Source of the DNA: Cryptosporangium arvum DSM 44712
GTDB taxonomy: Bacteria > Actinomycetota > Actinomycetes > Mycobacteriales > Cryptosporangiaceae
Direction: 5' to 3'
Assembly (NCBI RefSeq): GCF_000585375.1
Contig: NZ_KK073874.1
Location: 2,356,001-2,420,000 of the forward strand
Length of the DNA stretch: 64,000 nt
A model generated the notes under the pieces. It saw only the letters and a list, made by a program, of their open reading frames with translations, ran no database searches and was not told the DNA's origin. Both the position numbers and the translations under genes were made by a program. Below are positions 29,464 through 36,623 of this stretch, in pieces. Positions within the stretch are counted from its first letter, which is position 1, and each line of letters starts with the position of its first letter.

Positions 29464-30390
29464 TCATGAGTTCGCCGGCGTGCTCTCTCCGGGATCGACG
29501 CGCACGAAGACGCCGGGCGTCGTGGACTCGTAGATGCAGGCGATCTCGCTACCGTGAAGAAGCTCGACCAGGTCAGTGCCCGGGTCTGACGGTAGTAGGA
29601 CCGCTCGTGATTTGTGGTCGACGTGTCGGGCATAGTCGAGAATCTGGCCCAGGGCCAGCCGTACGTGGTTGCGTGACGCCGAGCTCTTTGCCTCGACGAG
29701 CTCCGAGCGCCCGTGATCGAAGAGATCGGTGTAGAGAGCGTGGCCGAGATCCGGGAGCGTGATCTGTTTCCGCGTCACCTTCCACCCGGCAGCCTCGAGA
29801 AACGCCACGTAGCGCGAGACGAGGTCCGCCTCACGCCGTTCAGCGAGCGTCGGTTCCCGGTTGGGCTCGGTCTGGAAGGTTTCGGCGCGGTGTTCTTCCA
29901 TCGGCACGTCTTTGACGGTCGGCTTGCTTGCCTCCGGCTCGACCGGCTCCGGTTCGGGTGCGTCCGCATCCAGGGGCAAGAGCCGAAACACGATAACTTT
30001 TCGCAGGTCACCGTGGCGGTCCGGTGCTTCCTCGGCATACCAGGGATGGCCCTCGTCGATACGGAACTCGCCGACGTAGCGCACGCGGGAACGGCCGGCT
30101 TCCTCGAAGAGCCGCGGCCGTAGCCCCAGCTCGGCGTGGTCGCGCAACTGGAGGTTGCCCCGCTTGAAGACCTGATCGCCTTGCTGGCCTTCACCGGTGT
30201 AGTGGTAGACCCCGTCGGCCTTCCAACCATCGAAGTTGTAGCCGTAACGGCTGCCGGTCGAGGATGAGAAGAGCAGGAGATTGTCACTGCCGCCGGCACG
30301 GGTCATGCCATTCTGGCGCGAGCCGCCCCCAACGACCTCATGGACCTCTCGTCGTGTCATTTCGGCTCCGGGGCCGAGATCCCAAGGCAT
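29464..30390 (-). CDS. SRA-like plus PD-(D/E)xK restriction endonuclease, type IV-like
   Basis: A 308-residue two-domain protein. Residues 1-140 (LGPGAEMTRREVHEVVGGG, then YNFDGWKADGVYHYTGEGQQGD and RYVGEF) resemble the SRA-like modified-DNA reader of ScoMcrA-type enzymes. After a Pro/Glu-rich linker, residues 185-300 form a nuclease-like domain with Asp222 in YTDLFD and Glu233-x-Lys235 in ELVEAKSS, the PD-(D/E)xK signature. It probably cuts DNA carrying modified bases or phosphorothioates and so restricts modified phage DNA. The start MPWDLGPG is preferred over the internal MTRRE because the LGPG motif belongs to the family. The gene is visibly less GC-rich than its neighbours, a sign of transfer. 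Confidence 0.7.
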   Translation of the reverse strand: MPWDLGPGAEMTRREVHEVVGGGSRQNGMTRAGGSDNLLLFSSSTGSRYGYNFDGWKADGVYHYTGEGQQGDQVFKRGNLQLRDHAELGLRPRLFEEAGRSRVRYVGEFRIDEGHPWYAEEAPDRHGDLRKVIVFRLLPLDADAPEPEPVEPEASKPTVKDVPMEEHRAETFQTEPNREPTLAERREADLVSRYVAFLEAAGWKVTRKQITLPDLGHALYTDLFDHGRSELVEAKSSASRNHVRLALGQILDYARHVDHKSRAVLLPSDPGTDLVELLHGSEIACIYESTTPGVFVRVDPGESTPANS

Positions 30391-30469
30391 GTATCGGACC
30401 GTAGAGCAGACCTATGACAATTCCGAGCTTTCTCCAGCGCCACGGAACTGGTTCCTGGAATGAGATGCC

Positions 30470-30793
30470 GTGACCGAGTACGACGTTCTGCTGGCTGACT
30501 GCCCGGCACGCACCGCGCTGGAGTTGATCTCGGGGACGTGGATGATCGTCGTCCTGGTGGGGCTCGCGCACGGCCCGCAGCGGTACTCCGATCTGCGGCG
30601 ACGGTCGGGTGGGATCACCAAGAAGATGCTTTCCCAGACGCTGGCCAGGGCCGTCGACGGCGGCCTGGTCCGGCGGCCGGACCAGCGTGGTGGTGCCTAC
30701 GCGCTGAGCGCGCTGGGCGAGTCCCTGCTCGTACCGGTGACCGCGCTCACCACCTGGGCCGAGACGCACGCCGACGAGCTCGCCGAACGCTGA
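30470..30793 (+). CDS. HxlR family regulator
   Basis: A 107-residue winged-helix protein beginning at GTG. CPARTALELISGTWMIVVL and the GGITKKMLSQTL recognition helix are diagnostic of HxlR. It lies directly before an NmrA-like oxidoreductase gene on the same strand, a common redox-responsive pair. Cys11 at the N-terminus could act as a redox sensor. Confidence 0.9.
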   Translation: MTEYDVLLADCPARTALELISGTWMIVVLVGLAHGPQRYSDLRRRSGGITKKMLSQTLARAVDGGLVRRPDQRGGAYALSALGESLLVPVTALTTWAETHADELAER

Positions 30794-30868
30794 GAACGCT
30801 GGGCACCTCGGGGTTCCCTCGCGCCTCCTACCGTTGACCACAGTGGCCGGATGGTGGGAGAGGAACTC

Positions 30869-31716
30869 ATGACTCACGACGACGACGCTGTCCTGGTCGC
30901 CGGGGCGACGGGCAACGTGGGCGGCGCGCTCGCCCGGCAGTTGCTCGCCGCCGGGCGGCCGGTCCGCGCGCTGGTCCGTCCGGGTTCCACGCGCCCGGTG
31001 CCCGCCGGCGCCGTCGCGGTGGAGGCCGACCTCACCGACCGCGCCGGCCTGCGCCGGGCCTACGCCGGCGTCCGGGCGGCGTTCCTGCTCGCCGGTTACC
31101 CGGACATGCCGGGCATCCTGGCCGATCTGCGCGCCGCCGGCGTCGAACGTGTGGTGCTGCTCTCCAGCGGCTGCGTCCCCGGCGGCGACCTGGACAACGC
31201 GGTCGTCCGCTTCAACGTCGTCTCGGAAGCCGCGGTGCGCGACAGCGGACTGGCGTGGACGGTGCTGCGGCCCAGCGGCTTCATGTCCACACCCTGCAAT
31301 GGGTGGATCAACTGCGGTCCGGCGACGTGGTGCGCGAACCCTTCGCCGACGTGCCGATCGCCGTCATCGACCCGGACGACATCGCCGCGGTCGCCGCCGC
31401 GGTGCTCCGGTCGCCGGGGCACGACCACCGCAGTTACCGCCTGACCGGGCCCGAGACGCTGCTGCCCGGCGAGCGGGCGGCGATCCTCGGCGCCGTGCTC
31501 GACCGTCCGATCCAGCTCCGGCCGGAGCCCGACGACCAGGCGCGGGCGCGGATGGCCGAATCGATGCCGCCGGAGATGGTCGACGCGTTCTTCCAGTTCT
31601 TCCGCCGCGGAGGCTACGACGACTCGCAGGTCGACGACGTCGCGCCGACGCTCATCGGCCGTCCGCTCCGGACCTTCCACGACTGGGCCGACGCCCACGC
31701 CGCCGCGTTCCGCTGA
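30869..31716 (+). pseudogene. NmrA-like NAD(P)-binding protein, frameshifted
   Basis: The first part encodes a Rossmann protein (VAGATGNVGGALARQLLAAG, LLSSGCVPGGDLDN) up to RPSGFMS. The remainder continues in another frame (TLQWVDQLRSGDVVREPFAD and then IDPDDIAAVAAAVL) to a stop at 31716. The join falls at 31288-31292, where one missing base between ATGTCC and ACACC would restore MSNTLQW. The two halves together have the expected length (about 280 residues). So the gene is either a recent pseudogene or has a one-base sequence error. The start at 30869 has a GAGAGGAAC site; ATG at 30851 is also possible. Confidence 0.75.
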
Positions 31717-31849
31717 CCAGCGTGCCGATCCGCCCCCGCGGCGCGCGCACGGCCCCCGCCCGAACTCGCGCCGTACCAGCGACGTTCGGCGGCGTGGACG
31801 ACCCAGCGCGCACGAGGCAACAGTTCTCCGGCTGACGGCCTACCTCGAC

Positions 31850-31882
31850 GTCCACCCATGGATCGGATATCCATGGGTGGAC
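31850..31882. repeat. Perfect 14-bp inverted repeat
   Basis: GTCCACCCATGGAT at 31850-31863 is repeated inverted at 31869-31882 with a 5-base spacer, including two CCATGG cores. No T-run follows. It lies just before the hypothetical gene at 31895 and may be a regulator operator or an RNA hairpin in the leader. Confidence 0.6.
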
Positions 31883-31894
31883 CGCGGAACTTGG

Positions 31895-32464
31895 ATGGGA
31901 GACACGGTGTCGCTGCGGGACGTGCTCGACGACGCCCAGCGGCTTGCCTGGTCGTCGGGTCCGCTCCGCCGGGTCGGCCCGCTGAGGTTCGGGATGACCA
32001 CCGACGACGTGCGCACCGCGCTGTCGGGCACGCTCAGCCTTGCGGCGTCGCAAGAGCGGATCCCGGGTGGCGGCGGCTGGGCCGAGTACGAACTTCGGGA
32101 TCCGACGGCGTTCGGGCCGGCCGTGACCACCTACTACGACGAGTCGGACCGGCTGGCGGGTGTCGCGGTCAGCGCACTCTGCGGACCCCAGGTGGCAGTG
32201 GACGGCCTGCGGCTGGTCGGCCGCACACCGTCGCGGCTCGAGGACGAGTTCCGCGCCTATTTGGCCTCCCACGACCTGACGCTGCGTTACTCGCAGTTCG
32301 CCCATCCCTGGGCGCCGGAACTCGGGCTGGTCCTGCGGGTGCAGCGAGCCGGAGACCTCGTCCTGAGCCGACCCGTCTTCGTCGCCCCGAGTTGGGCCGA
32401 GCGGTGCGGCGACACCACCGAGGGCGCGATCCCGATCGAGGAGTGGCAGACCTTCGAGTGGTGA
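31895..32464 (+). CDS. Hypothetical protein, 189 residues
   Basis: No catalytic motif recognised. The N-terminal segment GPLRFGMTTDDVRTALSG follows the 'FGMTxxEVxxxLG' pattern that I recall from several small actinobacterial proteins, some next to toxins. Mixed alpha/beta character without membrane segments. ATG 31895 is preferred because a GTG at 31877 lies inside the large inverted repeat; GTG 31907, with GGGAGA close upstream, is also possible. No operon partner. Confidence 0.6.
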   Translation: MGDTVSLRDVLDDAQRLAWSSGPLRRVGPLRFGMTTDDVRTALSGTLSLAASQERIPGGGGWAEYELRDPTAFGPAVTTYYDESDRLAGVAVSALCGPQVAVDGLRLVGRTPSRLEDEFRAYLASHDLTLRYSQFAHPWAPELGLVLRVQRAGDLVLSRPVFVAPSWAERCGDTTEGAIPIEEWQTFEW

Positions 32465-32591
32465 TCGCCCTGCGAGTGTTGGGAACCGAACGTTCAGGAC
32501 GTCACGCCGCCGATCGAGCACCGCTCGGATCCGCGCGAGAGTAACCACACCGCAGGGGGAACACACACAAACTTTCTGGAGGCTGGACGAC

Positions 32592-32714
32592 ATGAGCGAC
32601 TGCTACGACTACAACCAGTGCAACGACTGGGACTACAACGAGTGCAAGCCGCGCCGTCGTCGCCACCACAAGAAGCGGTACAACGACTGCTGGGACTACA
32701 ACCCCTGCAGCTGA
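32592..32714 (+). CDS. 40-residue Tyr/Asp/Asn/Cys repeat peptide
   Basis: A short ATG frame with a CTGGAGG ribosome site 10 bases upstream and its own terminator 13 bases downstream. The peptide is built from three copies of a motif [Y/W]-D-Y-N-x-C: CYDYNQC (residues 4-10), WDYNEC (13-18) and WDYNPC (34-39), with five Cys in total. A strongly basic segment (KPRRRRHHKKR, 19-29) splits the second and third copies. No signal peptide. The repeat is precise at the protein level and synonymous changes separate the copies, which supports selection on the peptide. I do not recognise the family; metal binding or a modified peptide are possibilities. Confidence 0.65.
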   Translation: MSDCYDYNQCNDWDYNECKPRRRRHHKKRYNDCWDYNPCS

Positions 32715-32727
32715 CGTCTTTCGCCAT

Positions 32728-32762
32728 CGAAGCCCGGAGCGCACATCGCGCGCCGGGCTTCG
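32728..32762 (+). terminator. Terminator behind the 40-residue peptide gene
   Basis: A perfect 10-bp stem (CGAAGCCCGG / CCGGGCTTCG) with a 15-base loop starts 13 bases after the peptide stop, which makes the peptide gene a separate transcription unit. Confidence 0.65.
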
Positions 32763-32978
32763 TCGCGTCCGCCCTCGGAAGACGGACGGGTTCCGCGCGA
32801 TGACGGGGCTGATGGACGACGTCGTGACGCCGATCGAGGTCGTGACCGACGGCCGGATCAACGCGCCGAACTCCGGCGCGTTCGGACCGCACGACGCTTG
32901 TCGTCGACGACGTTCCCGTCGGGCCCGACGGCGCGATCACGGCAATCGACCGGGCCGCGGTGACCGCCCTCGCCGCCG
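32763..32978. other. Gene-poor stretch with possible coding remnant
   Basis: About 216 bases between the terminator and the HEAT-like gene. A frame from ATG 32800 reads IEVVTDGRINAPNSGAFGPH and then another frame continues TLVVDDVPVGPDGAITAIDR to a TAG at 32980. This could be a frameshifted fragment; I could not assign it to a family. Confidence 0.3.
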
Positions 32979-33968
32979 CTAGTACCTCCGGAGCGCTTCC
33001 CGGTCGGTGGGCAGCCCGACCTCGCCGAGTACGGCGTCGCGCTCGACGTCGCTGATCTGCCAGAAGTAGTCGTTCGCGGCGAGCACCTGGAGATAGGCGC
33101 GTTGAGGACCGCGGAGCGGTTCGGCGGGCGGCTGCGGAAACGCCGCGTGGAGCAGGCGGCCCCAGGTGCGGTCCGGGGAGCACGCGGGTGACGCCCGGCC
33201 GACGCTCAGCGCGATCGGCAGCAACTCAGCGAAGTCGTCGGTGCAGCGGGTCGCGGCCTCCACCAGCAGGGCGCTCATCTCGTCGCCGGCGTGCGGAGGC
33301 GCGGGGTGTCCGTCGATCCACGAGTCGCAGTCCGCCGGATCGGCCAGAGCCGCGGTGAGGACGGGCAGCGTGCGCGGATCCGTGGCCACCGCCGGCGAGA
33401 GCGCGGCGCACGCGCGGACCACCCGGGAGGGATCGGTCAGTAGTTCGGCGGTGTCGGCACCGGCTCCGGCGAGCCCCAAGACGCAGTGGACCCGCGCCTC
33501 GGCGCCGTGGTCGCGCGCGCCGGTCCACAGGTGGTGGAGCGCCTGATCCGGCACGCCGCCGCCGGCCAGCGCGGCCCAGGACGCCGTGGCGTACAGCGCG
33601 GCGCGGCGTTCGTGCGGGTCGGCCGCGTCCAGCCACGGCACGAGCGCCGGGAGCACGACACCGGCGCGGGCGGCGCACGCGGATCCGAGGCGGCTCACGA
33701 CGACGTGGTCGGGCGCGTGGTCGGGTTCCCACACGACCTCGTAGAACGGCAGCTCGGGATCGTCGCGCCGCACGTAGTCGACGGTCAGCGGGTCGGCCTG
33801 GAAGGACGAAGCCCGGGCCGCGACGTGACCCAGAAATTCCAGGAGCGCAGTGCGCTCCGGGACCACCGGCAGCACTTCGACGATCCGTGCGACGAGCGGA
33901 CCGGCCTCAGTGGACAGTGATCCCTGGTGCACGGCCCGATCGAGCTCTTGTCGGCCGACGTCGGTCAT
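32979..33968 (-). CDS. HEAT-repeat-like protein
   Basis: A 329-residue soluble, alpha-helical protein made of repeated Ala/Leu-rich helical pairs (AALYATASWAALAGGG, RVHCVLGLAGAGADTAELL, RVVRACAALSPAVATDP), typical of HEAT/PBS-lyase-like scaffolds. No catalytic residues seen. Start taken at the ATG giving MTDVGRQELDR; the frame upstream is open by chance. Function unknown; such actinobacterial proteins often occur alone. Confidence 0.65.
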   Translation of the reverse strand: MTDVGRQELDRAVHQGSLSTEAGPLVARIVEVLPVVPERTALLEFLGHVAARASSFQADPLTVDYVRRDDPELPFYEVVWEPDHAPDHVVVSRLGSACAARAGVVLPALVPWLDAADPHERRAALYATASWAALAGGGVPDQALHHLWTGARDHGAEARVHCVLGLAGAGADTAELLTDPSRVVRACAALSPAVATDPRTLPVLTAALADPADCDSWIDGHPAPPHAGDEMSALLVEAATRCTDDFAELLPIALSVGRASPACSPDRTWGRLLHAAFPQPPAEPLRGPQRAYLQVLAANDYFWQISDVERDAVLGEVGLPTDREALRRY

Positions 33969-34018
33969 GGCATCGATGAATAGCGCCCGGCTCCCCGCTG
34001 GGGCAAGACCTCGTGCGG

Positions 34019-34792
34019 CTACCGGGTGAGAGCTCGGATCCAGTGGTCGACGTGGTGGTCGAGGTAGTCGGCAGTCGTCCGCCAGTGCTCGCCGTCCTCG
34101 CGCCAGAGACGAAGCCAGGGCTGTTCGCCGCGCGCGGCGCCGTGGCACAGCAGGTCGTACATGGCGCGGGCCCGCGGGCCCAGCATCCGGGCCAGCGCGG
34201 GCCGGTCGGCGTCGGCCAGACCGTACCCGTCGACCACGAGGGCCAGGCGTTCGGCGGCCCGGTCGACGGGTCGGTCCGGGCGGAGGCCGGCCAGGGTCTG
34301 CGCAGCGTAGGCCAGCTCCCAGAGCCGCGACCCCGGCGCCGCGGTGTCCCAGTCGATGAGCACCCAGCCGCGCGGCGAGCGGACCAGATTCCACGGGGCG
34401 ACGTCGTGGTGGCACAGCAACTCGTCCCGGTCCGGCGGGATGACGCGGTTCCAGGACGCGTCGGCCGGTGGGACGAAATCCGCTACCGCCCGATGGAAGT
34501 CGGCGAGGAACGCGCCGATCGGCCGGAGCTCGGAGGGGGAGTACGTTCCGGCCGGATCGCCGGTTTCCCCCGGCACGTACTCCAGAACCTGCCGATTCCG
34601 CTCGTCCCGGCCGAGCGGGCGCGGTGCGCCACGGAACCCGACCTGCTCCAGGTGCCGGAGCAGCGCGTCCACGGCATCCGTCCACGGCCCGGCCGGGCGA
34701 CGCACGGTGTCCCCGACCCGGACGACACCCGCGGTCACCCGCCCGCCCAGCGGAACCTCGGCCGTACCTCCCATACCGAAATTCTGACGCAC
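34019..34792 (-). CDS. Aminoglycoside phosphotransferase-family kinase
   Basis: A 257-residue small-molecule kinase of the APH/choline-kinase fold. The catalytic loop is HHDVAPWNL and the metal site is VLIDWDTAAPGS. The N-lobe includes VLEYVPGE. The substrate is unknown; these proteins phosphorylate antibiotics, sugars or choline. An in-frame ATG 18 bases inside (giving MGGTAEV) is an equally good start. Confidence 0.8.
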   Translation of the reverse strand: MRQNFGMGGTAEVPLGGRVTAGVVRVGDTVRRPAGPWTDAVDALLRHLEQVGFRGAPRPLGRDERNRQVLEYVPGETGDPAGTYSPSELRPIGAFLADFHRAVADFVPPADASWNRVIPPDRDELLCHHDVAPWNLVRSPRGWVLIDWDTAAPGSRLWELAYAAQTLAGLRPDRPVDRAAERLALVVDGYGLADADRPALARMLGPRARAMYDLLCHGAARGEQPWLRLWREDGEHWRTTADYLDHHVDHWIRALTR

Positions 34793-34883
34793 GTCCGGCC
34801 GGGAGGCAGCGTTGCTCGCTCGCGGTGCACGCCATTCCCGGGATCACCCCGGGTTCGCGTCCCGCGCCGCCCGCGACGACGTC

Positions 34884-35063
34884 TGGGCCCCGGCGCTGAC
34901 CCCGCAGGAAGCGGAGATCGCCGCCCTGGCGAGCGAAGGTCTGTCTCACCCGGAGATCGGCGCCCGGCTCTTCATCACCCGCCGCACCGTGCGGTACGCC
35001 CTGCGGAAAGTCGTCGCGAAGCTCGGGATCACCCGTCGGTTCACAAATCGTTCACCGCTTCGG
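34884..35063 (+). pseudogene. Orphan LuxR-type HTH fragment
   Basis: Just before the hydrolase at 35106 a frame encodes a complete LuxR DNA-binding domain (LTPQEAEIAALASEGLSHPE, then TRRTVRYALRKVVAKLGITR) but no upstream regulator body and no stop before it runs into the hydrolase frame. This looks like the surviving 3' end of a LuxR regulator. Confidence 0.5.
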
Positions 35064-35105
35064 GATCCACTGCGGTACCCCTCAGCGCCACCAACGGGAG
35101 TCCTG

Positions 35106-35783
35106 ATGATTCGTAACGTCGTCCTCGTCCACGGAGCCTGGGCCGACGGCTCGGGCTGGCGAGCCGTCCACGACCTGCTGACCGCCGACGGCTACTCGGT
35201 GAGCGTCGTCCAGCACCCCACCGTCTCCCTGGCCGACGACGCCGCGATCACCCGGCGCGTCCTCGACCAGCAGGACGGCCCGACCGTCCTCGTCGGCCAC
35301 TCCTACGGTGGCGCGGTGATCACCGAGGCCGGCACCCACGAGAAGGTGGCCGCGCTGGTCTACGTGGCGGCGTTCGCACCCGACCAGGGCGAGTCGGTGA
35401 ACACGCTGATCGCCGACCCGCCGCCGGGAGCGCCGACGCCGCCGATCCTGCCCCCGGTGGACGGCTTCCTGCTGCTCGACCGGGAGAAGTTCCCGGCCGC
35501 GTTCGCCGCCGACCTGCCGGCCGACGACGCCCGCTTCCTGGCCGACTCCCAGCTGCCCTGGGGCCTGGAGGCCGTCGGCGGTCCGATCACCGAGCCGGCC
35601 TGGCGCTCCACCCCGAGCTGGTACCTGGTGGCGGGCGACGACCACATGATCCCGCCGGTCGCGCAGCGGGCGATGTCCGAGCGCATCGGGGCGACGGTGA
35701 CCGAGGTGGCCAGCAGCCACGCGGTCTACGTCTCCCACCCGGAGAGCGTGGTCGCGCTCGTCCGCGCGGCCGCCGGCGCCTGA
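35106..35783 (+). CDS. Alpha/beta hydrolase, esterase-like
   Basis: A 225-residue enzyme resembling the hydrolase at 2807: VVLVHGAWADGSGW, the nucleophile elbow LVGHSYGGAV, an aspartate in VAGDDHMIP and a C-terminal histidine in SSHAVYVSH. The ATG at 35106 with AACGGGAG upstream is preferred over longer frames that include the LuxR fragment. Its TGA is the first three bases of a 24-bp tandem repeat. Substrate unknown. Confidence 0.85.
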   Translation: MIRNVVLVHGAWADGSGWRAVHDLLTADGYSVSVVQHPTVSLADDAAITRRVLDQQDGPTVLVGHSYGGAVITEAGTHEKVAALVYVAAFAPDQGESVNTLIADPPPGAPTPPILPPVDGFLLLDREKFPAAFAADLPADDARFLADSQLPWGLEAVGGPITEPAWRSTPSWYLVAGDDHMIPPVAQRAMSERIGATVTEVASSHAVYVSHPESVVALVRAAAGA

Positions 35784-35876
35784 GCACCCCGGGCCCGGCG
35801 GTGCTGAGTACCCCGGGCCCGGCGGTGCTGAGTACCCCGGGCCCGGCGGTGCTGAGTTCCCCGGGCCCGGCGGCGA
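35781..35876. repeat. Four-copy 24-bp tandem repeat
   Basis: Four near-identical 24-bp units (TGAGTACCCCGGGCCCGGCG plus GTGC, with single-base variants) begin exactly at the hydrolase stop codon and end before the convergent VOC gene. Each unit carries a CCGGGCCCGG palindrome, so the array can form serial hairpins and may act as a convergent terminator. Confidence 0.85.
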
Positions 35877-35898
35877 GCGGCCGCCGGGCCCTTCGGCG

Positions 35899-36294
35899 TC
35901 AGACGACGTTGTCGTACGGCTGGGTGATGACCTCCAGGTAGTGCCCGGACGGGTCGAGGAAGTAGACGCCCCGCCCGCCGTGGTCGTGGTTGATCTCGCC
36001 CGGTTTGGTGCGTGCCGGATCGGCCCAGTAGTCGATCCCGGCCGCGGTGATGCGTCCGAAGATCCCGTCGAACGACTCCTCGGGGACCAGGAACGCGTAG
36101 TGCTGCGGCGCGACCTCGAGGTGCGGCGGCATCGTCGCGAAGTCGAGCGTCACGCCGTTGCCGAGCGCGAGCGGCAGGAACGGCCCCCAGGCCGTACCGA
36201 GCTCGACGCCGAGCACGCCGGCGAGGAAGCGCGCCGACTCCTCGCGGTCGCGGGCGCCGACGATCGTGTGGTTGAACTGGATGGATGTGGACAT
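35899..36294 (-). CDS. VOC family (glyoxalase-like) protein
   Basis: A 131-residue vicinal-oxygen-chelate protein: FNHTIVGARDREESARFLAG at the start, HYAFLV in the middle and GVYFLDPSGHYLEVITQPY at the end, giving the typical His and Glu metal ligands. The chosen ATG has a GGAGG site; a longer frame upstream lacks one. Could be a dioxygenase, glyoxalase or bleomycin-resistance-type binder; context gives no hint. Confidence 0.85.
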   Translation of the reverse strand: MSTSIQFNHTIVGARDREESARFLAGVLGVELGTAWGPFLPLALGNGVTLDFATMPPHLEVAPQHYAFLVPEESFDGIFGRITAAGIDYWADPARTKPGEINHDHGGRGVYFLDPSGHYLEVITQPYDNVV

Positions 36295-36623
36295 GCTGCG
36301 GTTGCCTCCAGCGGCTGAGTGCGTGCCTTCGATGAATGGGCGAACGCACCCGCACGCCTCCACGGGTTCCGTGGAGTGCGGGAGGAAGTCAGGGGAGACG
36401 CGCAGGCGCCGAGAAGGTCAGCCGCGCCCTGTGAACGTAAACGTCACGTGATCATCCCCTTGGCGTCGCGGTGCCGGCGGCCCGACCGCCGATGGGACCG
36501 GCGGCGCGGCACGGCACCGAGCCATCAGTACACCGGAATACTTCGAGCGCGGTCAAGAACCGACGTTGCGGCCGCCCCATACCCTTCCGATCTGTCCACA
36601 ACCGGACCGGAGACACGCCACCG
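36295..36623. other. 329-base intergenic region before the PBP gene
   Basis: Divergent region between the VOC and penicillin-binding protein genes. I see no gene, repeat or RNA. It must hold both promoters; a CATACCCTT element near 36580 could be a -10 for the PBP gene, but this is weak. Confidence 0.3.

Noticed and set aside
35781-35876. CRISPR-like array
   Set aside because: Units are contiguous 24-bp tandem copies with no unique spacers and no cas genes.
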